Origin: Pseudomonadota bacterium
Lineage (GTDB): Bacteria; Pseudomonadota; Alphaproteobacteria; Acetobacterales; Acetobacteraceae
Assembly: GCA_021784255.1 (NCBI GenBank)
Contig: JAJXSZ010000215.1
Location: 1-5,142, forward strand
Direction: 5' to 3'
DNA length: 5,142 nt
How positions within the stretch are numbered: position 1 is the stretch's first letter; the number at the start of each line of letters is the position of its first letter. The notes under the pieces were generated by a model. The model had not been told where the DNA came from. It searched no databases and was given only the letters and a program-made list of their open reading frames with translations. Position numbers and translations under genes: made by a program. Positions 1 through 5,142 of this stretch are shown here, one piece after another.

Positions 1-617
1 AAATTGCCGAGAATACGCAGGCCGACCTCCTGGCTTTTCTCGACGTGAAACTGCGTCCCCGCACGATTGCCGCGCGCGACCATGGCAACGACGGGCCCGC
101 CGTAATCGGTGGTGGCGATGACCTCTGAGGGGGCGCTTCCGGCGAGCGCATAGCTATGCACGAAATAGGCGTGGTCACCGGGAAACAGCCCGTCGAGCAG
201 CGGGTGCGTTCCGGGCGTGAAGGCGAGTTCATTCCAGCCCATCTGCGGCAGGCGCAGGCCAGGGGCCGACATCGGCGCGATGTCGCCGGTGATCCAGGCG
301 AAGCCACGCGTTACCTGGTGCTCGAGGCCACGTTCAGCCATGAGCTGCATGCCGACGCAGATGCCGAGGAACGGGGCGCCGGCATCGGTGGTGCGGATGA
401 CGGCGTCGCGCAGGCCCGGAACCGCGGCGAGGCCGCTCGCGCAATCGGCGAAGGCGCCCTGGCCGGGCAGCACGATACGATCGGCGCCGGCTACGGCGTC
501 GGGGTCGGCAGTGATCCGGACATCGGCGGCGATGCCTTCGCGCTCGGCGGCGAGTGCGAGGCCGCGGGCGGCCGAGGCGAGGTTGCCGCTGCCGTAATCG
601 ACGACAGCGACCTTCAT
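1..617 (-). CDS. hisH: Imidazole glycerol phosphate synthase, glutaminase subunit HisH (3' end cut by window edge)
   Basis: HisH hydrolyses glutamine and passes ammonia to HisF, which makes imidazole-glycerol phosphate and AICAR in cytoplasmic histidine synthesis. I read 205 complete codons before the window edge. The family is usually about 200-215 residues, so only a short C-terminal tail is missing. It opens with MKVAVVDYGSGNLAS, typical of HisH. The class I glutamine amidotransferase nucleophile is Cys87 in GICVGMQ, and the rest of the triad is His191 and Glu193 in GTQFHVEKSQ. PQMGWNE (124-130) and YFVHSY (151-156) are further HisH signatures. The usual QFHPEKS has Val in place of Pro at 192. 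The ATG at 617-615 is preceded by a GGAAGGGG Shine-Dalgarno stretch (630-623). The gene begins 28 bp after the hisB stop, so the two are almost certainly one operon. The identification is secure. Confidence 0.96.
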   Translation of the reverse strand, partial: MKVAVVDYGSGNLASAARGLALAAEREGIAADVRITADPDAVAGADRIVLPGQGAFADCASGLAAVPGLRDAVIRTTDAGAPFLGICVGMQLMAERGLEHQVTRGFAWITGDIAPMSAPGLRLPQMGWNELAFTPGTHPLLDGLFPGDHAYFVHSYALAGSAPSEVIATTDYGGPVVAMVARGNRAGTQFHVEKSQEVGLRILGN

Positions 618-645
618 CGCGGCCCCTTCCGCAACGGGCTGGCCA

Positions 646-1236
646 TCAGAGCGAACCCTTGGTGGAGGGGATGGCGTTGCCGAGCCGCGAATCGGGGCTG
701 ATCGCCATGCGCAGGGCGCGGGCGGTGGCCTTGAAGCAGGCTTCCGCGATGTGGTGCGCGTTGCGGCCGGCGCGGGCGGTGAGGTGGAGATCCATCAGCG
801 CGTTGGTTGCCACGGCGCGGAAGAACTCCTCGAACAGCTCGGTATCCATCTCGCCGACCTTGGGCTGCGGGAAATCCGCGGCGAAGGCGAGATAGGGGCG
901 GCCGGAAAGGTCGATCGCGGCCTCGGCCAGCGCCTCGTCCATCGGCACCAGGGCCTGGCCAAACCTGGCGATACCGCGCTTGTCGCCCAGCGCCTGGGCC
1001 AGCGCTTGGCCGATGACGATGCCGACATCCTCGGTCGTATGGTGAAAGTCGATATGCAGGTCGCCGCTGGCCGCGACCGTGAGGTCGATCAGCGAGTGCC
1101 GGGCGAGAGCGGTCAGCATGTGGTCGAGGAAACCGATCCCGGTCGCGATCTGGGCGCGACCGGAGCCGTCCAGGTCGAGCGTGACCGTGATATCGGTCTC
1201 GGCGGTCTTGCGCGCGATGGTTGCCGTGCGGGGCAT
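646..1236 (-). CDS. hisB: Imidazoleglycerol-phosphate dehydratase HisB (monofunctional)
   Basis: This 196-residue protein catalyses dehydration of imidazole-glycerol phosphate to imidazole-acetol phosphate, the step after HisHF. It is the stand-alone dehydratase of about 195-200 residues, without the N-terminal histidinol-phosphatase domain of the enterobacterial fusion. The metal-binding and catalytic motifs are intact: GIGFLDHML (33-41), DFHHTTED (63-70), VPMDEA (97-102), and HHIAEACFKA (161-170), which repeats the histidine-rich site in the second half of the fold. The C-terminus reads PSTKGSL, close to the usual PSTKGVL. The ATG at 1236 fits the family N-terminus (MPRTATIARKTAETDI), but I see no clear Shine-Dalgarno sequence before it. 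Upstream lie 33 bp and then a strong hairpin that follows the transporter gene, so how hisB is transcribed is unclear. Its stop is followed closely by hisH. Confidence 0.97.
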   Translation of the reverse strand: MPRTATIARKTAETDITVTLDLDGSGRAQIATGIGFLDHMLTALARHSLIDLTVAASGDLHIDFHHTTEDVGIVIGQALAQALGDKRGIARFGQALVPMDEALAEAAIDLSGRPYLAFAADFPQPKVGEMDTELFEEFFRAVATNALMDLHLTARAGRNAHHIAEACFKATARALRMAISPDSRLGNAIPSTKGSL

Positions 1237-1268
1237 GGGTGCACGGATAGCTGAGTTGGGCTGCCGAT

Positions 1269-1307
1269 GCCACCCGCCCCCAATCCGTCATCCTGGGGGC
1301 GGGTGGC
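1269..1307 (-). terminator. Strong GC-rich hairpin after the transporter gene, terminator-like but without a T-tract
   Basis: Positions 1269-1282 and 1294-1307 are perfect inverted repeats (14 bp; core CCACCCGCCCCCA) around an 11-nt loop. The structure starts 7 bp beyond the transporter stop and ends 32 bp before the hisB start. Its place fits a transcription end for the transporter. However, neither strand has a run of T after the stem (minus strand continues CATCGGCAGCCC), so it is not a classical intrinsic terminator. It may slow or partly stop transcription, protect the transporter mRNA 3' end, or act as an insulator ahead of hisB. Confidence 0.5.
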
Positions 1308-1314
1308 CGGCGGG

Positions 1315-2715
1315 TCAGTGGCTGATCTGCTCCAGCTGCAGATCACGGGTCCGCGGGCCGAAGACGCCGATCACCAGGATGACGATCGCCATGCTGATGG
1401 CGATGAAGACGCCAACGGCGGAGACGCCACCATGCTTCAGGAAGAAGGCGATCATTAGACCGGCGAAGGCCGCGGAGAGACGGCTCCAGGAATAGACGAA
1501 GCCAACGGCGCGCGAACGCACCCGTGTCGGATAGAGTTCGGCCTGATAGTTGTGGAAGGAGTACGACATTACGTTGTTCGAGAGCGTGACGAGGATGCCA
1601 AATATGATGATCGCCGCGCCGTTGCCCACCGTTGTAAACGCATACATGAACACCAGGATGCCAAGCGCGGCCCCGCAGATCTGCCATTTGCGCTCGATCT
1701 TGTCGGCGAAGGTCATGCCCAGCAGAGGGCCGATCGGGTTGGCGATGGCGATGATGAAGGCATAGGCGAGGCTGGTAGTGGTGTGGATGCCCTTGGCCAT
1801 CAGCAGTGTCGGTACCCAGGCCGCGAAGCCGTAATAACCGATCGTCTGGAAGAAGTTGAAGACGGAGAGCATGATGGTCCGGTGACGGTATTGGTCGCTC
1901 CAGATGTCGGCGAAACGGCCCTGCTCCTGTTCCTCGCCGGCGTGGGCGCCCGGGGCGGGAAGCGGTCCGGTTTGCTCGGCGACCCGCGCTTCAATCATGG
2001 CGAGGACCGACTCGGCCTCGGCAACTCGGCCGTGGTTTGCGAGCCAGCGCGGGCTCTCGGGCAGCGCACGGCGGATAAACCAAACGAAAATGGCCCCGAC
2101 CGAACCAATAAGGACCAGAATACGCCAGCCATCGAGGCCGAACGGCTTGGTAGGCACTAGCAGCCACCCGAGGAAAGCGGCGACAGGCACCACGCTGAAC
2201 GTCACGAACTGGCTGAAGGCGTAGGCGCGGCCGCGCGTCGCGGCGGGGATGAGCTCGGCGATATAGGTGTCGATCGTTACCAGCTCGACGCCGATGCCGA
2301 TGCCGGCGATGAACCGCCAGAGATCGACACCGAAGCCGGAGCCCTGGAATGCCATGGCGAATGTGGCGGCCGAATACCAGAGTAGCGAATAGGTGAAGAT
2401 GGCTCGGCGCCCGAAGGCATCCGCGACGTATCCGAAGACGAGGGTGCCGACGAACAATCCGGCGAAGGTGGCGAAGACGAACGTACCGAAGCCGGCAGCC
2501 CCGACGAGGCCGAGGCCGGCAAAGACGCCAAGCGACGCAGGTGAGAAAAGCCCGGCCTTGATCAGGCCTGGAGCGACATACGCGGTGAAGAACAGATCGT
2601 AAAACTCAAAAATTCCACCAAGTGACAACAGGAGAATCAGTGTCCAGACGTAGCGGGAACTGGGAAGGCGGTCGAGGCGGGCGGCGATACTGGCCGTGCT
2701 GGCGGTCGTTGACAT
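1315..2715 (-). CDS. Major facilitator superfamily transporter (sugar-porter/metabolite:H+ symporter type)
   Basis: This is a 466-residue inner-membrane secondary transporter with the 12-helix MFS layout: hydrophobic segments fill about 23-210 and 278-455, separated by a charged central loop (about 215-278). Visible motifs are FEFYDLF in helix 1 (36-42, with Glu37 and Asp40 as possible proton- or substrate-linked acids), the loop 2-3 signature GYVADAFGRR (95-104), RFIAGIGIG (134-142), ELIPAATRGRA (154-164), LPESPRWL (218-225) and the second-half ELYPTRVRSRAVGF (393-406). The ESPRWL and PTRVRSR signatures are of the sugar-porter kind. The N-terminal LDRLPSSR and the central QTGPLP recall the E. 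coli YdjK/YdjE group of uncharacterised transporters. The substrate cannot be told from sequence. The ATG at 2715 has a good Shine-Dalgarno (GGGGGAAA, 2730-2723, 7-nt spacer). Neighbours are unrelated housekeeping genes, and its GC content looks lower than theirs, suggesting acquisition. Confidence 0.92.
   Translation of the reverse strand: MSTTASTASIAARLDRLPSSRYVWTLILLLSLGGIFEFYDLFFTAYVAPGLIKAGLFSPASLGVFAGLGLVGAAGFGTFVFATFAGLFVGTLVFGYVADAFGRRAIFTYSLLWYSAATFAMAFQGSGFGVDLWRFIAGIGIGVELVTIDTYIAELIPAATRGRAYAFSQFVTFSVVPVAAFLGWLLVPTKPFGLDGWRILVLIGSVGAIFVWFIRRALPESPRWLANHGRVAEAESVLAMIEARVAEQTGPLPAPGAHAGEEQEQGRFADIWSDQYRHRTIMLSVFNFFQTIGYYGFAAWVPTLLMAKGIHTTTSLAYAFIIAIANPIGPLLGMTFADKIERKWQICGAALGILVFMYAFTTVGNGAAIIIFGILVTLSNNVMSYSFHNYQAELYPTRVRSRAVGFVYSWSRLSAAFAGLMIAFFLKHGGVSAVGVFIAISMAIVILVIGVFGPRTRDLQLEQISH
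1323..1345 (-). repeat. Inverted repeat at the 3' end of the transporter coding sequence
   Basis: TGATCTGC (1323-1330) and GCAGATCA (1338-1345) are perfect 8-bp inverted repeats around a 7-nt loop. They lie within the last codons of the transporter, which encode DLQLEQIS. Together with the GC-rich hairpin just downstream they would make two successive stem-loops at the transcript end. It may be a by-product of the coding sequence. Confidence 0.35.
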
Positions 2716-2737
2716 CTCGTTGTTTCCCCCAATTTTA

Positions 2738-2752
2738 CCGGAAGCTTTCCGG
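2738..2752. repeat. Short dyad in the transporter leader
   Basis: CCGGAA and TTCCGG face each other across a 3-bp centre (GCT), between the presumed transcription start of the transporter and its Shine-Dalgarno sequence. It could be a small regulator site or an RNA hairpin affecting ribosome access. The arms are only 6 bp, so chance is possible. Confidence 0.3.
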
Positions 2753-2765
2753 GCCGTAAGGCGTC

Positions 2766-2794
2766 ATCGGACGCGTTTCACCGCGTCGCGTCAA
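2766..2794 (-). promoter_or_regulatory. Candidate sigma-70-type promoter for the MFS transporter
   Basis: On the minus strand a near-consensus -35 box TTGACG (2794-2789) is followed after exactly 17 nt by TCCGAT (2771-2766) as a weak -10. Transcription would start near 2759, giving a leader of roughly 45 nt before the ATG at 2715. The -35 match and spacing are good; the -10 keeps only the first T and the final AT of TATAAT. No other stretch upstream of the gene looked better. Confidence 0.4.
2770..2787. promoter_or_regulatory. Dyad inside the candidate transporter promoter (possible operator)
   Basis: GACGCG (2770-2775) and CGCGTC (2782-2787) form a perfect 6-bp dyad with a 6-bp centre (TTTCAC). 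It fills the spacer between the proposed -35 and -10 boxes of the transporter. A repressor or a MerR-like activator could bind there, but no regulator gene lies in the window and GC-rich DNA yields such dyads by chance. Confidence 0.3.
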
Positions 2795-2871
2795 CATTGA
2801 TGCGGCGTCTCGGTCCGGTGGGCGAGATCCATTCCCGGCGTCCGTGGCCGGTATGCCACGCCCAAGAGGTG

Positions 2872-2900
2872 CTTGTGCCGGACGCGCCAGCAGCCCATGT
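2872..2900 (+). promoter_or_regulatory. Candidate heat-shock (RpoH, sigma-32) promoter for hslVU
   Basis: CTTG at 2872-2875 is followed after 17 nt by GCCCATGT (2893-2900), which resembles the RpoH pattern CTTG, about 15-17 nt, CCCCATnT. HslVU is a classical RpoH regulon member, which makes the match more credible. Transcription would begin at about 2906-2909, right at the proposed hslV ATG (2910). The transcript would then be nearly leaderless for that start, or have a short leader for the ATG at 2925. Confidence 0.45.
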
Positions 2901-2909
2901 GCGGTGCTC

Positions 2910-3467
2910 ATGACCCAGGACAACATGACGGATTTCGCCGGCTGGCACGGCACGACCATCCTCTGCGTGAGGCGGGATGGGGCGGTGGCGATGGCGGGCG
3001 ACGGCCAGGTGACGCTTGGTCAGACGGTGGTGAAAGGCAACGCGCGCAAGGTGCGCCGGATCGGCGGCGGGCAGGTGCTGGCCGGATTCGCGGGCGCCAC
3101 GGCCGATGCCTTCACGCTGCTGGAGCGGCTGGAGGCGAAGCTCGAACGGTTCCCTGGCCAGCTTGAGCGGGCGTGCGTGGAGCTGGCGAAGGACTGGCGC
3201 TCCGACCGCTTCTTGCGGCGGCTCGAGGCGATGATGGCGGTGGCCGACAAGGAGCGCAGCTTCACGCTCACCGGCCAGGGCGATGTGCTGGAGCCGGAGG
3301 ATGGCGTGATCGCGATCGGCTCCGGCGGCAATTTCGCGCTCGCGGCCGCGCGGGCGTTGCTGGGGGTCGACGGGTTGGGGGCGGAGGAGATCGCGCGGCG
3401 GGCGATGAGCATCGCCGGCGACATCTGCGTCTATACCAACCACGCGCTGGTGGTGGAGGCGCTGTGA
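2910..3467 (+). CDS. hslV: ATP-dependent protease subunit HslV (ClpQ), peptidase
   Basis: HslV is the threonine peptidase of the cytoplasmic HslVU protease: two stacked hexamers degrade proteins unfolded by HslU. From the ATG at 2910 it has 185 residues. Residues 1-14 (ending WHG) form a propeptide, removed to expose the catalytic Thr. Counting from that Thr, the mature 171-residue chain keeps the active-site pattern: Thr1, Asp17 in AGDGQ, Lys33 in NARKVRR, AGFAG around 44-48 and Ser124 in IGSGGN. The end, GDICVYTNH plus a short tail, is normal for the family. Start choice is uncertain. ATG 2910 has no Shine-Dalgarno but gives an N-terminus of the length I expect for alphaproteobacterial HslV. 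ATG 2925 (MTDFAGWHG) has AGGA 4 nt before it. A GTG at 2844 would add residues unlike the family. The mature enzyme is the same in each case. It overlaps hslU by 1 bp. Confidence 0.95.
   Translation: MTQDNMTDFAGWHGTTILCVRRDGAVAMAGDGQVTLGQTVVKGNARKVRRIGGGQVLAGFAGATADAFTLLERLEAKLERFPGQLERACVELAKDWRSDRFLRRLEAMMAVADKERSFTLTGQGDVLEPEDGVIAIGSGGNFALAAARALLGVDGLGAEEIARRAMSIAGDICVYTNHALVVEAL
3455..3459 (+). promoter_or_regulatory. Ribosome binding site deciding the hslU start
   Basis: GGAGG lies inside the last codons of hslV, 7 nt before the ATG at 3467, which overlaps the hslV stop as TGATG. This favours 3467 over the later in-frame ATGs at 3482 and 3509 and suggests translational coupling of the two subunits. 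Confidence 0.7.
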
Positions 3468-4843
3468 TGCTGGATGACGCCATGGATACGGGAAAGCAGG
3501 CGCCGGCGATGCGCGATGGTGGCAGGGAGGGGCCGAACTTCTCGCCGCGCGAGATCGTCTCCGAGCTCGACCGCTTCATCGTTGGTCAGAACGACGCCAA
3601 GCGCGCGGTGGCGATCGCATTGCGTAATCGCTGGCGGCGGCAGCGACTCGACGAGACCATGCGCGAGGAGGTGGTGCCGAAGAATATCCTGATGATCGGG
3701 CCCACCGGCTGCGGCAAGACCGAAATTGCGCGCCGCCTCGCGAAGCTGGCGCAGGCACCGTTCCTGAAGGTGGAGGCGACCAAGTTCACCGAGGTCGGTT
3801 ATGTCGGCCGCGACGTCGAGAGCATCATGCGCGACCTGGTGGACGCCTCCATCGTGATGCTGCGCGAGGCGCGCCGGCGCGAGGTGCAGGCGAAGGCGGA
3901 GCTGGCGGCGGAGGAACGGCTGGTGACGGCGCTGACTGGCGAGCAGGCGGCGGCCGACACGAAGAGCAAGTTCCGCCAGATGCTGCGCGGGGGAGTCTTC
4001 GAGGACAAGGAGGTCGAGATCGCGATCGCCGAACCGGCGGGCCTGCCGATCGGCTCGATGGACATTCCTGGTATCCCGCCCGGGCAGATGATGAATCTGG
4101 GCGAGATGATGAAGGGGATGTTCGGCCGCCAGGCACAGCGCAGGAAGATGCCCGTGGCTGCAGCGCGGGTCGCGCTGGAACGCGAGGAGGCGGACAGGCT
4201 GCTCGACTCCGAAGCGCTCACGCGTGAGGCGGTGGCGCACGCCGAGAACAACGGCATCGTCTTCATCGACGAGATCGACAAGATCTGCGCGCGTACCGGC
4301 GAGGGCGGGTTCCGCGGCGGCGATGTTTCGCGCGAGGGCGTACAGCGCGACCTGCTGCCGCTGATCGAAGGGACGACGGTGAACACCAAGCACGGGCCGG
4401 CGAAGACGGACCACGTGCTGTTCATCGCTTCCGGTGCGTTTCACCTGGCCAAGCCGGCCGATCTGCTGCCCGAGCTGCAGGGACGGCTGCCGATCCGCGT
4501 CGAGCTTTCGCCGCTGTCGCGCGACGATCTCAGGCGCATTCTCACCGAGCCCGAGCATTCGTTGATCAAACAGTACGAAGCGCTGATGGCGACGGAGGGG
4601 CTCAGGCTGTCCTTCACGCCAGACGCGGTGGATGCACTGGCGGAGCTGGCGACGGAGATCAATGACAGGGTCGAGAATATTGGGGCGCGGCGGTTGCACA
4701 CGGTGCTGGAGCGACTGCTGGAGGAAGTAAGCTTTGCGGCGCCGGACCGGGCGGGGCAGGCGATGGAGGTCGATGCGGCCTATGTACGCGAGCGGGTCGC
4801 GCCGCTGGCCGGCAAGGGTGATCTCAGCCGGTTCATCCTGTAG
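3467..4843 (+). CDS. hslU: ATP-dependent protease ATPase subunit HslU (ClpY)
   Basis: HslU is the AAA+ unfoldase hexamer that recognises, unfolds and threads substrates into HslV. The 458 residues compare with about 435-445 in typical relatives; the excess is an unconserved N-terminal extension of about 24 residues before NFSPREIVSELDRFIVGQ. Domains: N-domain and Walker A GPTGCGKT (78-85), pore loop GYVG (111-114), the inserted I-domain at roughly 120-240 (charged, Ala-rich helix, then a Met/Gly/Pro-rich stretch about 193-220), Walker B IVFIDEID (264-271), FIASGAFH (319-326), PELQGRLPIRVEL (335-347) with the conserved Arg, and the sensor-2 region GARRLHTVLERLLEE (406-420). The C-terminal GDLSRFIL is the tail that docks into HslV pockets and is intact. 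The gene starts at the TGATG overlap with hslV. A long open frame on the opposite strand is only its shadow. Confidence 0.97.
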   Translation: MLDDAMDTGKQAPAMRDGGREGPNFSPREIVSELDRFIVGQNDAKRAVAIALRNRWRRQRLDETMREEVVPKNILMIGPTGCGKTEIARRLAKLAQAPFLKVEATKFTEVGYVGRDVESIMRDLVDASIVMLREARRREVQAKAELAAEERLVTALTGEQAAADTKSKFRQMLRGGVFEDKEVEIAIAEPAGLPIGSMDIPGIPPGQMMNLGEMMKGMFGRQAQRRKMPVAAARVALEREEADRLLDSEALTREAVAHAENNGIVFIDEIDKICARTGEGGFRGGDVSREGVQRDLLPLIEGTTVNTKHGPAKTDHVLFIASGAFHLAKPADLLPELQGRLPIRVELSPLSRDDLRRILTEPEHSLIKQYEALMATEGLRLSFTPDAVDALAELATEINDRVENIGARRLHTVLERLLEEVSFAAPDRAGQAMEVDAAYVRERVAPLAGKGDLSRFIL

Positions 4844-4855
4844 TTCTGTGATCTG

Positions 4856-5142
4856 ATGTCCCACGCGTGCGGAGCGTTGTTCGTGCCTGATCCGTTTGTT
4901 GAGCCGGTCGAGCTTTCGGCTGCCGCAGCGATCGCCGCGATCGGCGACGACTTGGCGTTGTTCGACGACTGGATGGACCGCTACCAGCAGATCATCGATT
5001 GGGGGCGGCAGCTGCCACCGTTTCCCGATGCGTGGGCGGACGACGCGCATCGCGTGCCCGGCTGCCAAAGCCGGGTGTGGATGGAGGCGCAACAGCGCGA
5101 CGGCAGGTGGTACTTTGCAGGTACCTCCGATGCGGCGATCGT
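4856..5142 (+). CDS. sufE: Cysteine desulfuration protein SufE (3' end cut by window edge)
   Basis: SufE accepts persulfide sulfur from the cysteine desulfurase SufS and raises its activity, feeding cytoplasmic Fe-S cluster assembly. The visible 95 codons include the family N-domain DDLALFDDWMDRYQQIIDWG (31-50), LPPFPDAW (53-60) and the sulfur-acceptor signature VPGCQSRVW (67-75) with the active Cys70. A family member is usually about 140 residues, so perhaps a third is missing. I annotate from the ATG at 4856, 12 bp after the hslU stop; the frame is open from that stop onward. This start has no Shine-Dalgarno, and the GTG at 4883, giving VPDPFVEPVEL, has GGAG 8 nt upstream, so it may be the true start. 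No terminator separates it from hslU, so co-transcription with hslVU is likely. A paralogue such as CsdE cannot be excluded. Confidence 0.93.
   Translation, partial: MSHACGALFVPDPFVEPVELSAAAAIAAIGDDLALFDDWMDRYQQIIDWGRQLPPFPDAWADDAHRVPGCQSRVWMEAQQRDGRWYFAGTSDAAI
4871..4874 (+). promoter_or_regulatory. Possible ribosome binding site for an alternative sufE start
   Basis: GGAG ends 8 nt before the in-frame GTG at 4883. It is the only Shine-Dalgarno-like sequence near the 5' end of sufE and competes with the unsupported ATG at 4856. Confidence 0.4.

Noticed and set aside
156..701. 181-codon plus-strand frame opposite hisH
   Set aside because: Shadow of hisH, with Gly/Ala/Arg-rich composition and no recognisable domain.
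614..1291. 225-codon minus-strand frame overlapping hisB
   Set aside because: It runs out of frame through hisB, with Arg/Pro-rich composition. The hisB frame carries all the catalytic motifs.
1552..2160. 202-codon plus-strand frame opposite the transporter
   Set aside because: Shadow of the MFS gene; Asp/Glu/Arg-rich translation without motifs.
3173..3466. Extension of the hslU frame upstream into hslV
   Set aside because: The frame is open but overlaps hslV. The translation is Gly/Arg/Ala-rich noise, and the start at 3467 has GGAGG and the TGATG overlap.
4841..4858. hslU TAG stop in the same frame as sufE, suggesting an HslU-SufE readthrough fusion
   Set aside because: Sharing a frame happens one time in three by chance. 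HslU ends with its complete docking tail, and nothing near the TAG suggests programmed readthrough.
3431..5092. 553-codon open frame on the minus strand opposite hslU and sufE
   Set aside because: Its protein is rich in Arg, His, Leu and Gln without family motifs, and it lies opposite two unmistakable genes. Strong G/C third-position bias opens such antisense frames.
1..5142. CRISPR arrays, tRNA or rRNA genes, insertion sequences
   Set aside because: I found no regularly spaced repeats, cloverleaf-like segment, rRNA sequence, transposase motif or terminal inverted repeats on either strand.

Overview
The window carries six recognisable genes from a high-GC Gram-negative bacterium, most likely an alphaproteobacterium, possibly in or near the Rhodospirillales/Acetobacteraceae. 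The reasons are the strong G/C third-position bias, the monofunctional HisB next to HisH, the HslV whose propeptide reads WHG before the catalytic Thr, and the opposed hisB and hslV genes. I know that last arrangement from rhizobia and their relatives. The taxonomic placement is inference.

Layout. On the minus strand, read right to left, come an MFS transporter (2715-1315), hisB (1236-646) and hisH (617 to beyond the left edge). On the plus strand come hslV (2910-3467), hslU (3467-4843) and the start of sufE (4856 to beyond the right edge). The two arms diverge from about 195 bp of non-coding DNA (2716-2909). That DNA holds a candidate promoter for the transporter with a dyad inside it, a short dyad in the presumed transporter leader, and a sequence resembling a heat-shock (RpoH) promoter just ahead of hslV. 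The 78-bp gap between the transporter and hisB is dominated by a perfect 14-bp GC-rich hairpin without a T-tract.

Function. HisB (imidazoleglycerol-phosphate dehydratase) and HisH (glutaminase subunit of imidazole-glycerol-phosphate synthase) belong to histidine biosynthesis; hisA and hisF would be expected to the left. HslV and HslU form the two-part ATP-dependent HslVU (ClpYQ) protease and are tightly coupled by a 1-bp overlap. SufE is the sulfur acceptor that stimulates the SufS cysteine desulfurase in Fe-S cluster assembly; it follows hslU after only 12 bp, so it is probably co-transcribed. The transporter looks like a later arrival between hisB and hslV: its base composition is visibly lower in GC than its neighbours in the stretches I counted, and its function is unrelated.

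No mobile element, CRISPR array, tRNA, rRNA or novel multi-gene system is visible. The points most worth a second look are the transporter sitting in the his/hsl junction, the hairpins between it and hisB, the RpoH-like promoter that may decide the hslV start, and the hslVU-sufE linkage.
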